Made by a program: the position numbers and the translations under genes. 64,000 nucleotides of DNA. It comes from Actinomycetes bacterium (GTDB lineage Bacteria > Actinomycetota > Acidimicrobiia > Acidimicrobiales > RAAP-2). This document shows, piece after piece, positions 52,176-61,478 of this stretch. Location: NCBI GenBank assembly GCA_021820665.1, contig JAKADK010000002.1, positions 1-64,000 on the forward strand. Reading direction: 5' to 3'. Under the pieces are notes generated by a model. It did no database searches. It was not told the DNA's origin and saw only the letters and a program-made list of their open reading frames with translations. Each line of letters begins with the position of its first letter. Within the stretch, counting starts at the first letter, position 1.

Positions 52176-53296
52176 CGGGACCGCCGAGACGTGCCGGGCC
52201 GGGCGGCGGTGGCCACGGCGGCCGGGGCGCGTGCCGAAGTGCCAGAGCCGCTCGGGCCAGAGCCGCTCGGGCCAGAGCCGCTGGACGCCGACGGGGCGGC
52301 AGGTGCGCCGCCGGCACCCCCGGGTCCGCCGGCACCCCCGGAAGGTAACCCGTCGGCTGCGGTATGTCCGGTGAGCGAGAGGAAGACGTCGTCGAGGGAA
52401 GGCCGGCGGAGGCCGATCTCCTCGAGGGCGATGCCCCGGTCGTCGAGGAGCCGCGCCGCCGCCAGGACCGTCTTCACCGTGCTCTCGGCAGCGACGGTCA
52501 CGACCTTCCGGGAGACGTCCACGTTGGGCTTCCCGTGGCCCAGTCCGGCGACGAGGTCGGCGGCGCCGGCCAGCTGGTCCGGGTCGGACACCGTGACCTC
52601 GAGGACGGCGCCGCCGAGCTCGTCCTTCAGCTCGATGCTCGTCCCCTCGGCGATGACCTGGCCGTGGTCGATCACCACGATCCGGTCGGCCAGCCGGTCG
52701 GCCTCCTCCAGGTACTGCGTCGTGAGCAGCAGGGTGGTGCCGTCCGCCACCAGCACCTCGATGAAACGCCACAGGTCGACGCGGGTGGCGGGGTCCAGGC
52801 CCGTCGTGGGCTCGTCCATGATGAGCACCTGAGGCCGACCGACCAGGCTCGCCCCCAGGTCCAACCGGCGACGCATCCCCCCCGAGTAGGTCCGCACAGG
52901 CCGGTCGGCGGCGTCGGTCAGGGTGAGGCGTTCCAGCACCTCGCGGGCACGTCGCTTCCGCTCGACCTTGCCGAGGTGGTAGAGGAGGCCGACCAGCTCG
53001 AGGTTCTCCCGGCCGGTCAGCATCTCGTCGACGGCCGCGAACTGGCCGGCCAGCCCGATCTTCGACCGGAGGGCGACGGCGTCACGGTCGACGTCACAGC
53101 CGGCGACGGTTGCCGTACCGGAGTCGGCCTTCAACAGCGTCGTGAGGATCCGGACGAGGGTGGTCTTCCCGGCGCCGTTCGGACCCAGGAGGCCGAGCAC
53201 CGTGCCCGCCTCCACTCGCAGGTCGACCCCGTCGAGGGCCAGCGTGTCCCCGAAGGCCTTCGAAACGCCCCGGGCATCGATCATCAGTTCGGGCAC
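52172..53296 (-). CDS. DrrA-type ABC exporter ATPase
   Basis: The protein has 374 residues from GTG 53296 with GGAGAGG upstream. Walker A GPNGAGKT (38-45), signature YSGGMRRRLDLGASLVG, Walker B VLIMDEPTTGLDPATR and H-loop LLTTQYLEEAD. The C-terminal regulatory domain ends with IGLRRPSLDDVFLSLTGHTA, as in daunorubicin-resistance ATPases. A 55-residue Gly/Ser/Pro/Ala-rich tail follows and is encoded partly by a 15-bp tandem repeat. Confidence 0.9.
   Translation of the reverse strand: MPELMIDARGVSKAFGDTLALDGVDLRVEAGTVLGLLGPNGAGKTTLVRILTTLLKADSGTATVAGCDVDRDAVALRSKIGLAGQFAAVDEMLTGRENLELVGLLYHLGKVERKRRAREVLERLTLTDAADRPVRTYSGGMRRRLDLGASLVGRPQVLIMDEPTTGLDPATRVDLWRFIEVLVADGTTLLLTTQYLEEADRLADRIVVIDHGQVIAEGTSIELKDELGGAVLEVTVSDPDQLAGAADLVAGLGHGKPNVDVSRKVVTVAAESTVKTVLAAARLLDDRGIALEEIGLRRPSLDDVFLSLTGHTAADGLPSGGAGGPGGAGGAPAAPSASSGSGPSGSGPSGSGTSARAPAAVATAARPGTSRRSR
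52241..52283. repeat. 15-bp tandem repeat in the exporter ATPase tail
   Basis: GCCAGAGCCGCTCGG occurs at 52241 and 52256 with a diverged third copy at 52271. It encodes the SGSGP units of the disordered C-terminal tail. Confidence 0.75.
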
Positions 53297-53424
53297 AGCC
53301 TCTCCTACCTCTCGCCGGTCGGGGTCATGGGCCGAGTCTGCCCCACGGTCCCGCCTGCCCGGGATCGGGCCCGCCCATACCGACGGGTCGTCCGTCGGGC
53401 CGGTTCGGGCACCGGCCCAGCATA

Positions 53425-53460
53425 GCGAACGGATTGGATTTTTAAACACTAAATACCCAT
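53425..53460. promoter_or_regulatory. AT-rich divergent promoter segment
   Basis: The 348 bp between the exporter ATPase and the next methyltransferase hold no gene. An AT-rich patch with ATTTTTAAACACTAAAT (53438-53454) stands out from the GC-rich surroundings and may hold promoters or a repressor operator for the exporter. Confidence 0.35.
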
Positions 53461-53644
53461 CTGCGCCGGGCGAAGGGCGCGCCTGCCGGCGGCGGGAACG
53501 GTTGGACCGGCAGGCCCGGGCTCGCGGGCTGGACGGGGCTGGACCGACGATGCAGGCGGGGCCGTGCGTCCCTATGCTCGGCTGCGGGGCCGCGACCGGG
53601 CGGAGACGAACCGGCAACGGAGCGGACACGAGAGGATGACAACC

Positions 53645-54271
53645 ATGGGTGACGGTCCGGAGACATCGGTCGAAGCGGCCTGGGATGCCCGCTACGCCGC
53701 GAGCGGGCTCGTCTGGTCGGCCGAGCCCAACCAGACGGTGGCGGAGCTGACGTTCGCGCTCGCCCCGGGCCGGGCGGCGGACCTCGCCTGCGGCGAGGGC
53801 CGTAACGCCCTGGCCCTCGCCCGCCTCGGGTGGCGCGTGACCGCCGTCGACATCTCCTCGGTGGCGCTGGACAAGGGCCGAGCCATGGCCGAGCGGGACG
53901 GGCTGGAAGTGGAGTGGGTGCACGGCGACGTGCTGCAGGTCCCGTTGCCCGAGAGCGCCTTTGACCTCGTGGTCCTCGCCTACGTGCAGCTGGCGGCCGA
54001 TGCCCAGGTCACGCTCCTCGGACGTGCCGCCGCACTGCTCGCCCCCGGTGGTCGGCTCCTCGTGGTGGCCCACGATGCCGACAACGTGACCCGGGGGTAC
54101 GGCGGCCCCCCGGACCCGTCGGTCTGCTACACCGTCGAACGCACCCGCTCCGCGCTCGACGGGCTCGTCATCGAGCGGCTGGGCCAGGTGACGCGCACGG
54201 TGGAAAAGGACGGGGCCAGCCACGACGCGATCGACCTGGTGGCCTTCGCCCGACGTCCAGAAGCAGCGTAG
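53645..54271 (+). CDS. Class I SAM-dependent methyltransferase, TehB/thiopurine-like
   Basis: About 208 residues from ATG 53645 (GAGAGG 9 bases upstream); ATG 53636 is the alternative. WDARYAASGLVWSAEPNQTVAELTFALAPGRAADLACGEGRNALALARLGWRVTAVDIS is the pattern of small methyltransferases that act on toxic thiols, halides or tellurite. The acceptor is not known. It is transcribed alone towards the MscS gene. Confidence 0.85.
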   Translation: MGDGPETSVEAAWDARYAASGLVWSAEPNQTVAELTFALAPGRAADLACGEGRNALALARLGWRVTAVDISSVALDKGRAMAERDGLEVEWVHGDVLQVPLPESAFDLVVLAYVQLAADAQVTLLGRAAALLAPGGRLLVVAHDADNVTRGYGGPPDPSVCYTVERTRSALDGLVIERLGQVTRTVEKDGASHDAIDLVAFARRPEAA

Positions 54272-54275
54272 GTAC

Positions 54276-54311
54276 CGCCGCCGCGTCGGGCACACGGTCG
54301 GCGTGGCGGCG
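54276..54311. terminator. GC-rich hairpin between convergent genes
   Basis: CGCCGCCGCG (54276-54285) pairs with CGTGGCGGCG (54302-54311) with one G-U pair and a 16-base loop. It fills the gap between the convergent methyltransferase and MscS genes. Confidence 0.5.
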
Positions 54312-55544
54312 TCAGCCGGCGGCCGGCCCGCCCCGCACGGGGCTCGACACCGGTCCGGCGCTCCGATCAGCGGGCGTCCGACCGGGCGCCTGACACTCGG
54401 CGGCGGTGTCCCCGGTGACGCCCGCGGCCCCGGCGGCTTCCGGGGCACCTGAGTCGCCGGCAACGGCGGGGTGGCCGTCCCGGCCGCTGTCACCGGCGTG
54501 TGACGACACTCCGTCGAGCTCGGCACCCGGCCCGGTCCGAACCCGGGGAAGAGCACCGGGGTGGTGGTCACGCAGGTAGGCGACAAGCTTCTCGCGCACC
54601 ATGCACTGGAGGATCCAACCCGAGGAGCTGTCGCGGGCGCTCATGACTGCCCGGAGCTGGATGCACGACGGCCCGGTCCCTGTGACCTGCAGGCTCCAGA
54701 CCGCTCCGTCCCAGTCCGGTGAGGCCCGGAGGATCTCGAACAGGTACGCACGCAGCTCCTCGACCGGGGCCGTGTGGTCCACGTCGACGTGGATGAACTC
54801 CAACAGGTTGGCGCTCGTGCGCGTCCAGTTCTCGAACGGGTTCTCGATGAGGTAGGAGATCGGGAGGATGAGGCACCGGCGGTCCCAGATGCGTACCACC
54901 ACGTGGGTCAGGTTGATCTCCTCGACCCGACCCCAGTGCCCCTGGACCACCACGACGTCGTCGACCCGGATGGGCTGGGAGATGGCGATCTGGATCCCGG
55001 CGAGGAAGTTCGTGGTCACCGGCTTGGCCGCCAGCCCGAGCACGACGCCGGCGATGCCGGCCGACGCCAGCAGGCTGGCACCGGCGACACGGACCTCACC
55101 GAAGCTGAGCAGGATGCCCCCCACCGCCAGGACGACCACCACCGCGCCGACCAGGCGGCGGAACACCTGGAGCTGGGTCTTGACCCGCCGGGCCCGGAGG
55201 TTGTCGGCGACGTCCACCCGGAGCCTTGCCAGGACGACGTCCTCGAAGACGTAGGTGCAGCGGTAGAGCAGCCACGCCGTGGCGCTGACCAGCACGATCA
55301 GCAGGACGTGGTTGACGGCGGCGCCGGGCCGGGACGTGACCGGGACGGCCGCGTCGCCGAGCGCCACGCCCGAGAACGTCATGATGACCCGGAACGGGCC
55401 GCGGAGACGGGTGAGCAACGAGCGCTCCGCCGCCGCCCCTGTCCCCGGCAGGGTGCGGCGGACGAGCGCCGTCACGGCCAGGGCGAGCCCGAGCCCGATC
55501 GCGCCTCCGCCCCCGAGTGCGACGAGCTGTCTCCAGACTTCCAC
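54312..55544 (-). CDS. MscS-family mechanosensitive channel
   Basis: About 410 residues from GTG 55544, chosen because GAGGAG lies 9 bases upstream and the first membrane helix follows at once; the frame is open to 55724. Four or more membrane helices precede the MscS core: LLASAGIAGVVLGLAAKPVTTNFLAGIQIAISQPIRVDDVVVVQGHWGRVEEINLTHVVVRIWDRRCLILPISYL. The pore helix and beta domain are intact. The last 90 residues are Gly/Ala/Pro-rich. It would release solutes on hypo-osmotic shock. Confidence 0.9.
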   Translation of the reverse strand: MEVWRQLVALGGGGAIGLGLALAVTALVRRTLPGTGAAAERSLLTRLRGPFRVIMTFSGVALGDAAVPVTSRPGAAVNHVLLIVLVSATAWLLYRCTYVFEDVVLARLRVDVADNLRARRVKTQLQVFRRLVGAVVVVLAVGGILLSFGEVRVAGASLLASAGIAGVVLGLAAKPVTTNFLAGIQIAISQPIRVDDVVVVQGHWGRVEEINLTHVVVRIWDRRCLILPISYLIENPFENWTRTSANLLEFIHVDVDHTAPVEELRAYLFEILRASPDWDGAVWSLQVTGTGPSCIQLRAVMSARDSSSGWILQCMVREKLVAYLRDHHPGALPRVRTGPGAELDGVSSHAGDSGRDGHPAVAGDSGAPEAAGAAGVTGDTAAECQAPGRTPADRSAGPVSSPVRGGPAAG

Positions 55545-55781
55545 TACGTCGAGCTCCTCGACATCACGTGCCTCGAACTGCCGGCGCGGTCGCGCGGCAC
55601 CACCGGGCGCCACGGGGCTTCGTCCGGCGCCGGATGGTGCAGTCGGATCGGCTCCACGGGCTGGCTCCTTGCGCCGGACCCACGACGTCTCACCGTCCGG
55701 TCCCCGCATCGTACAAGGCTCCATAGCCGTTGCGGGGCGCGTGCGTCCGCCGGGAGGCTGGTCCCAGGTGGCTCACCTCGG

Positions 55782-56552
55782 TCATCCGTGCTCGCCGAAC
55801 CACCGGCCGAGGACCGACCGGTAGGCGTCGTCGTACCGGTCGTACCCGTCTCTGAGCGCGCCACCCGGCCAGTCGGGGGGGAGGAGGACACGGGGAAGCA
55901 GCGGGTCCGACTGGAGGTGGCGGAGGACGTCGGCACTCACCACGAATCCCTCGGCCAGAACCTGGCGGTCCCCGGCGACCAGAGGATCGAGCAGCGCCGC
56001 CATCGACGACTGCAACCCGCGGGCCCGATGAGCCCACCCGTCGAGGTCCCACAGCCGACGGGCCAGCTCCTTCGGGTCCCCCACCGGAGCGGACCGGAAC
56101 CACCGGACCTCCTCGGCCTCGATCGACCGAGCCTCTTCCAGGTTGTCCGGGCGCAGCCACACGCCTTCGCGCAGCTCGGACAGGCGGGCGGCCGCCAGCG
56201 TCGCTCGCAGCGTCGCCCTGTCTGCGGCGCTGCGACGCCGGCCGGCCACGACCACCGCCTCCAGCCACGTGCGGCCGTCCCATGCATCCGTCCGGGCACG
56301 GCGGCTGGCGGTCTGTCGCGCCTGGCGGGCCAGGAGATGGTCAGCGGTGATGCCGTACCAGCCGTCGCCGTCCCCCGCCACCTCGCCGGCGACAGCCATC
56401 CGCGACAACGCGGTACGCGCCGTACCTTCGGGAATCCCGAAGAGCGCAGCCGTCCGGACCAGCAACTGCACCGGCAGCCGAGGCGGGTCGGTGCCCAAGA
56501 GCACGGAGAGCAACACCGACCTCGCCGTCAACGCCTTCCGTGCTGCCATCAT
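55782..56552 (-). CDS. PaaX-like transcriptional regulator
   Basis: The protein has 256 residues from ATG 56552. The N-terminal winged helix (LTARSVLLSVLLGTDPPRLPVQLLVRTAALFGIPEGTARTALSRMAVAGEV) matches PaaX, the repressor of phenylacetate catabolism, and the C-terminal PaaX-type domain (WLRPDNLEEAR, DPLLPRVLLPPDWPG) follows. No phenylacetate genes are in view, so the regulated genes are unknown. Confidence 0.85.
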   Translation of the reverse strand: MMAARKALTARSVLLSVLLGTDPPRLPVQLLVRTAALFGIPEGTARTALSRMAVAGEVAGDGDGWYGITADHLLARQARQTASRRARTDAWDGRTWLEAVVVAGRRRSAADRATLRATLAAARLSELREGVWLRPDNLEEARSIEAEEVRWFRSAPVGDPKELARRLWDLDGWAHRARGLQSSMAALLDPLVAGDRQVLAEGFVVSADVLRHLQSDPLLPRVLLPPDWPGGALRDGYDRYDDAYRSVLGRWFGEHG

Positions 56553-56689
56553 CCGCTTGGCCTCATGGTACCCGAACGGGGCGCCGCGACCTCGGTTCGG
56601 CACTCCGGCACCAATGCGCCGGCACTCCCAGCTCGGCAGCAGGTCACCGGCGGACTCACCGCCCCACGTCGGGGGCTCCGAACCCGGGC

Positions 56690-57490
56690 TCAAGGCCGTA
56701 GGCCGCTCACCCGTAGCGTGACGTTGTAGCGCCCTCTCGTCGTGCTCGAGGGCAGCGCCGGCATGCCCGCCGCGCCACCGTCGGGAACCGCTCCCGGCTC
56801 GGGCGCAGCCCCGGCCCCGGCGCTGGGATCGGATCCGAACAGCTCCTGGGCCCTCGGCAGGATGCGGCACACTCCGTGGTAGGCGAACCGTGACGGCCCC
56901 CCGAACACGAAGAGATCACCGGAGGCGAGAACGAGGTCCTGCCACGGTCGGCCGCGGCGCTCCGGGTTCCCGAACCGGAACACGCACGGATCCCCGAGGC
57001 TCACCGACACCACCGGCTCGGCCGAACGCTCGTCTCGATCGCGATGCATCCCCATCCGGGCACCAGGGTCGTAGAAGTTGACGAGCGCGACGTCGGGCCG
57101 GTAGCGGGCGGCTGCCTCCTCGTCGCCGTAGGCCTCCGCCACCGCTCGCCGGCCGAGGTCTCCGAGCCACTCCGGGAACGGCAGCACTGGCCGGCCACCG
57201 CCACCGCCACCGCCACCGCCACCGCCACGGCCACGGCCACCGCCACCGCCACCGGGGAGACCCCCGACGGTCCGCGAGTAGCCGTAGGGATACCAATGCC
57301 AGCCGAGACAGACGGTCCGCACCGACATGACGCCGCCCCGGGGTAGCCGGGTGGGCGGGATCTGCTCCGGTGGTCCCGACCAGCCCCGGCAGGACCGGAG
57401 CAGGCGGGCTTGGCCGGCGAGGTCGAGCCATCCCGGAACGTGGACGGCTCCGGGGGCCACCTCGACAGGGGTGCCGACGTGCAGGCTCAT
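56690..57490 (-). CDS. alkB: AlkB-type Fe(II)/2-oxoglutarate DNA repair dioxygenase
   Basis: The protein has 266 residues from ATG 57490. Iron ligands His149/Asp151 (VNFYDPGARMGMHRDRDE) and His205 (FAYHGVCRI), and the 2-oxoglutarate motif RYNVTLRVSGLR at the end. It reverses alkylation of DNA bases by oxidative demethylation. Residues 79-99 are a Gly/Arg run that interrupts the usual segment between YSRT and PVLPFPEWL; it comes from a (CCACCG)n repeat. ATG 57490 lacks a clear ribosome-binding site. Confidence 0.9.
   Translation of the reverse strand: MSLHVGTPVEVAPGAVHVPGWLDLAGQARLLRSCRGWSGPPEQIPPTRLPRGGVMSVRTVCLGWHWYPYGYSRTVGGLPGGGGGGRGRGGGGGGGGGGGRPVLPFPEWLGDLGRRAVAEAYGDEEAAARYRPDVALVNFYDPGARMGMHRDRDERSAEPVVSVSLGDPCVFRFGNPERRGRPWQDLVLASGDLFVFGGPSRFAYHGVCRILPRAQELFGSDPSAGAGAAPEPGAVPDGGAAGMPALPSSTTRGRYNVTLRVSGLRP
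57195..57254. repeat. (CCACCG)n hexanucleotide repeat in alkB
   Basis: About ten CCACCG or CCACGG hexamers in a row encode the polyglycine/arginine loop of AlkB. Being a multiple of three, length change would keep the reading frame. Confidence 0.8.
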
Positions 57491-57622
57491 CGAACATGCA
57501 TCGTGCCACGCCGGCGACGGCTCGGGCGCGGCCAGTTCGCACCGCCCGGCGGTACCTTCATCGGCCAGGCCGGGCGGGACCACCCGCCGCGACGCAGGGG
57601 CACCCGGCGCTCGGAGCACTCG

Positions 57623-58084
57623 TCAGCGGGCGCGCAACTTCGCCACGGCATCGAGTGCCCGATCGGCGTGGACGTGCATGCGTACCTCGCTCTGGATCAC
57701 CGACGCGATGCGGCCGTCGGGAGCGATCACGAAGGTGGCCCGCTTCGTCGGGGAGAGTGCCGTGAACCGCCGGCGGACCCCGTAGCGGGTGGCGACGGCG
57801 CCGTCGGGATCAGACAGCAGCGGGAAGTCGAAGGTGTGCTTCTCGGAGAACCGCTTCTGCTTCTCCACCGGATCGGCACTGATCCCGACACGCTGGGCGC
57901 CGGCGGCCTCGAACTCGGCGCTCAGGTCCCGGAAGTGGCAGCTCTCGGCCGTGCATCCCGGTGTCATGGCCGCCGGGTAGAAGAAGAGGACGACCGGGCC
58001 GTTGGCGAGGAAGTCGCCGAGCCGCCGCGGCGTGCCGTTCTCGTCCGGGAGCTCGAAGTCGGGAGCCGGGTCGCCTGGTTGCAC
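57623..58084 (-). CDS. bcp: Bcp/PrxQ-type peroxiredoxin
   Basis: The protein has 153 residues from GTG 58084. Peroxidatic Cys44 (TPGCTAESC) and Cys49, five residues on, as in the two-Cys Bcp type. ISADPVEKQKRFSEKHTFDFPLLSD is typical. It reduces hydroperoxides using thioredoxin. It lies downstream of the large signalling gene on the same strand with a 111-bp gap. Confidence 0.95.
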   Translation of the reverse strand: MQPGDPAPDFELPDENGTPRRLGDFLANGPVVLFFYPAAMTPGCTAESCHFRDLSAEFEAAGAQRVGISADPVEKQKRFSEKHTFDFPLLSDPDGAVATRYGVRRRFTALSPTKRATFVIAPDGRIASVIQSEVRMHVHADRALDAVAKLRAR

Positions 58085-58195
58085 GGGCCGAGGCTAGCGA
58101 ACAGGGGCCGGCGTGGGGCGGACCGGCGTGGCAGGGGCCGGGCGACCCGGACCCGGACCCGGAGAGGAGCTCCGGATGCGGGCCCCGCAGGTGCG

Positions 58196-61100
58196 TCAGG
58201 TCTCGAACCGGTCTTCGGGCAGGGGCAGGGTGAGGACGAAGTCGGATCCTCCGGTGTCGGCCCGCCGGTAGCGGAGGTCGCCGCCGTGACACCGGGCGAG
58301 CCCGCGGGCGAGGTAGAGCCCGATCCCGATGCCGCGGGAGGTGTGGTCGGCCCGGGCGAACTTCCGGAACAGACGCCCGACCTGGTCGGGCGGGATACCG
58401 GGGCCCTGGTCGACCACATGGACGGCCACCCATCCCTCCAACAGCTCACCCCAGACGAGGACAGGGGCGCCGCGGGGGCTGAACCGGAAGGCATTCCCGA
58501 TCACGTTCCCCAGGATCTGCCCGATCCGGACCGGATCGGCGAGGATCCGCACGGAGGGGAGGTCGCCGAGGACGATCGGTGGCACGTCCTGGCGTACCAT
58601 GTCCCGGACGACCCGACCGACGAGGTCGTCGAGTGGCCACACGGCGGTCTGCAGCGGGAGGTTGCCGGCCCCGATGGCTTGGAGGTCCGCCATCGACGAC
58701 ACGATGGCCTCCATGCCTCCGGTCTGGCGCACGATGGTCTCCAGCTCGGCGCCGGCCTGGTGCCAGAGGGCCTCGGATGCCTCGCCACCCGCCTCCCGGA
58801 GCTCGTCGAGCTCCATCTGGAGCAGCGTGACGGCGCTCCGTACGGCGTGAATGGGGTTCCGGAGCTCGTGGGCAAGGGTGGCCACGGTGTCGGTGAAGCG
58901 AGCCTCGTCGACCGTGGCGGAGGGCATCCCGTCGACGCCACCCGAACCGGTCGCTCCCCCCGGCGCGCCCGCTCCCCCCGGCGCGCCCCCGACCTCGGCC
59001 GGCAGGCCCCACGCCCCGTCCACCATCGCTCCCAACTGGCCGGGAGGCACGGGGCGGCTCCAGAGATAGCCCTGCCCGAACCGGCAGCCCATGCGGACGA
59101 GCTCCTGGCGGTGGGCCTCGGTCTCGACCCCTTCGGCGATAACATCCAGGCCCATCCGCTCGGCCAGGTGGACCACGAGGTCGACGATGACCGTGTCCTC
59201 GGGATCCGTGACCAGGCCGGCGACGAAGGTACGGTCCACCTTCAGGACCTCGATGGGGAAGCGCTTCAGGTAGGCGAGCGACGAGTAGCCCGTTCCGAAG
59301 TCGTCGATGGCGATCCGGACGCCCCTCCCGTGCAGGGCGCCGAGCGTGTGCTGGGCGGCGAGGACGTCCTCCATCACCGTGCTCTCGGTGACCTCGAGGC
59401 ACAGGTTTGCCGGCGGGACGCCGGACTCGGCCAGGGCACGGTCGAGGGCATCGAACAGGTCGGGGTCGTTGAGCTGGCGCATCGAGAGGTTGACCGCCAT
59501 GGTGAGGCCCATCTCCGGATGCTCGGCGTGCAGCGCCGCCAGCTCGAGGCAGGCGGTGCGGAGCACCCAGATGCCGATGGGAAGGATGAGGTTCGTCCGT
59601 TCAGCCGTCTCCATGAAGGCATCCGGGGCCAGGAGGCCCTCCACCGGGTGGTTCCAGCGCAACAGGGCCTCGAAGCCGACCAGCCGGCCCGTGGCGATCT
59701 CCACGACCGGCTGGTAGTAGAGGACCAGCTGGTCGTTCTCGATCGCCAGCTCCAGATCCTCTTCGATACGCAGCCGTTGGAGGGTGATCCGACGGAGCTC
59801 GTCGTCGAAGAGCTCGATCCTGTCGCCGCCACCCGCCTTCGCCTTCCAGAGCGCTGTCTCGGCCCGGGCGAGGAGCTCTTCGGCACCCGAGGCGGTCGAC
59901 CGGGTCGTGACCGGCAGATCAGCGGCGGTGACATGGGCCACCCCCATCGAGCACCGGACGCGTCGGGCATGCGCCTGGACGGTGAAGGGCTCGTCGAAGC
60001 AGCCGGCGACCTCCCTTGCCCGGGCCACGGCGTGGCGAGGCTCGGGCACCTGGTCGTAGATGATGGCGAACTCGTCCCCGCCCAGGTGGAACACGGCCGC
60101 GTCGCCGTCCTGGGACAGCTTCAGGCGCTCGGCCACCGCCACGATGAGCTCGTCCCCGGCGCGGTGCCCATGGTTCGAGTTGATGAGCTTCAGGTGGTCG
60201 ATGTTCATGAGGGCGAGGGCGACGGGCCGGTCAGCGTCGTCCGGGTCGTTCACGAGCCCCTGGAGCCGGTGCATGAGCAGCACCCGGTTGGGCAGACCGG
60301 TGAGCGGGTTGTGGGTCGCCTGGTACACCAGCCGGTCCTCCCCCTGACGTCGTTCGGTGACGTCCCGGGTGGTGACCACCATGCCGGCCACCGCCGGGTC
60401 TGCCAGAAGGTTGACGCCGACCGACTCGCAGTGCACATAGTGGCCCCCGGTGGTACGGAGCCGGTACTGGACCGTCTCACGTGAGCCGAGCTTCCATTTC
60501 ATGAAGGCGGCGCGGAGCCGGGCGCGATCTTCGGGATGGACGTGGTCGAGGAACCCGCCCCCGAGGAGCGGGGTGACCCGGGTGTGGCCCAGCCCCTGCG
60601 CCGCGGAGGGGGCGATGTAGGTGACGCCGCCCTCGGCGTCGTGGATCGACACGACGTCGGAGATGCCCTGGACCACCGACCGGAACCGCTCCTCGACCGA
60701 TGTGGTGACGGCGGCGGCCGACGCCCGCATCATGGCGTACCCGACGGACCGCCGGAGCTGCTCGGCCGTGAAGCCGGTCCCGACGAGGAAGTCCTGGGCG
60801 CCGTGCTCGAGCGCCTCCCGGCCGAGTGCCGTGTCCTCCTGGTCGACGAGCAGGATCACCGCCAGTGAGCGGTCCTCGTCGAGGAGCTTGCGCAGGCCGT
60901 TGAGACCGACGGTGTCCGGCAGGCCCGCCGCCAGGAGCACGACGTCGGGCCGGCGAGCGCGGAGGAGGCCGAGCCCGTCGGCCAGGGTCACGGCGCAGTC
61001 GAGCCGGTGGGTACCCAGCCCGCCGGGAGCCGGACCGGTCAGTGCGTCCTCGATTGCACGGCGATGACGGGGGTCCCCGCTGACCAGGTACACCACCGCG

Positions 61101-61222
61101 TCGGGCGCGGGCTGGCCCTCGGCCTGGGCATCCACCTCAGCCGGCGCCCACGGCTCTCCGGCGGTCGGCGCCCACGCCTCTCCCGGCGCATCCGGCCACT
61201 GGCGGAGCCCGTCCAGGCTCAT
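58196..61222 (-). CDS. REC-PAS-GGDEF-EAL-histidine kinase fusion protein
   Basis: The protein has 1008 residues. Domains: receiver-like (42-165), PAS (178-292), GGDEF (295-480), EAL (485-735), a Gly/Pro/Ala linker, HisKA with LAHELRNPIHAVRSA (His785), and an HATPase ending VVDQGPGIPP and GIGIGLYLARGLARCHGGDL. GGDEF 381-385 is intact with no RxxD inhibition site seen; EAL active-site residues FEALLRW, NLS, EVTES, DDFGTG, KVDR and EGVE are present. In the receiver the phospho-acceptor Asp is Ala98 and the conserved Lys is Gly148. It may link c-di-GMP turnover to phosphorelay. No membrane helix. Confidence 0.9.
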   Translation of the reverse strand: MSLDGLRQWPDAPGEAWAPTAGEPWAPAEVDAQAEGQPAPDAVVYLVSGDPRHRRAIEDALTGPAPGGLGTHRLDCAVTLADGLGLLRARRPDVVLLAAGLPDTVGLNGLRKLLDEDRSLAVILLVDQEDTALGREALEHGAQDFLVGTGFTAEQLRRSVGYAMMRASAAAVTTSVEERFRSVVQGISDVVSIHDAEGGVTYIAPSAAQGLGHTRVTPLLGGGFLDHVHPEDRARLRAAFMKWKLGSRETVQYRLRTTGGHYVHCESVGVNLLADPAVAGMVVTTRDVTERRQGEDRLVYQATHNPLTGLPNRVLLMHRLQGLVNDPDDADRPVALALMNIDHLKLINSNHGHRAGDELIVAVAERLKLSQDGDAAVFHLGGDEFAIIYDQVPEPRHAVARAREVAGCFDEPFTVQAHARRVRCSMGVAHVTAADLPVTTRSTASGAEELLARAETALWKAKAGGGDRIELFDDELRRITLQRLRIEEDLELAIENDQLVLYYQPVVEIATGRLVGFEALLRWNHPVEGLLAPDAFMETAERTNLILPIGIWVLRTACLELAALHAEHPEMGLTMAVNLSMRQLNDPDLFDALDRALAESGVPPANLCLEVTESTVMEDVLAAQHTLGALHGRGVRIAIDDFGTGYSSLAYLKRFPIEVLKVDRTFVAGLVTDPEDTVIVDLVVHLAERMGLDVIAEGVETEAHRQELVRMGCRFGQGYLWSRPVPPGQLGAMVDGAWGLPAEVGGAPGGAGAPGGATGSGGVDGMPSATVDEARFTDTVATLAHELRNPIHAVRSAVTLLQMELDELREAGGEASEALWHQAGAELETIVRQTGGMEAIVSSMADLQAIGAGNLPLQTAVWPLDDLVGRVVRDMVRQDVPPIVLGDLPSVRILADPVRIGQILGNVIGNAFRFSPRGAPVLVWGELLEGWVAVHVVDQGPGIPPDQVGRLFRKFARADHTSRGIGIGLYLARGLARCHGGDLRYRRADTGGSDFVLTLPLPEDRFET

Positions 61223-61254
61223 CGTCGACCACCTGACGCAGGCGCGTATCCACC

Positions 61255-61344
61255 ACTACGCGTAGTATCCATATCACCTAGTGTGCCGTATTTGATGGCG
61301 GGGCGGTAGTCCGATCGACCGTTTTCCCTGACACAAACATGTCA
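61255..61344. promoter_or_regulatory. Divergent promoter region with two palindromes
   Basis: The 256-bp region between the fusion kinase (minus) and the second kinase (plus) is AT-richer than its surroundings. It contains the 12-bp perfect palindrome ACTACGCGTAGT (61255-61266) and TGACA-N6-TGTCA (61329-61344). Either could bind a shared regulator. Confidence 0.4.
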
Positions 61345-61478
61345 AATTGCGCACTGCAGGAGGGACCACGGTCATTTTTCGCCAGCCAGTGACACGTTCG
61401 TGCCGTTGCGAGACGGGCCTCCGCAGCAGACAATTGTGGTGAGAGGACAGAGGACAACGGAGCAACAACAGAGGGCTG

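Noticed and set aside
57195-57254. Gly/Arg-rich stretch as an RGG RNA-binding domain
   Set aside because: It is explained by a simple hexanucleotide repeat inside AlkB and has no RGG spacing with aromatic residues.
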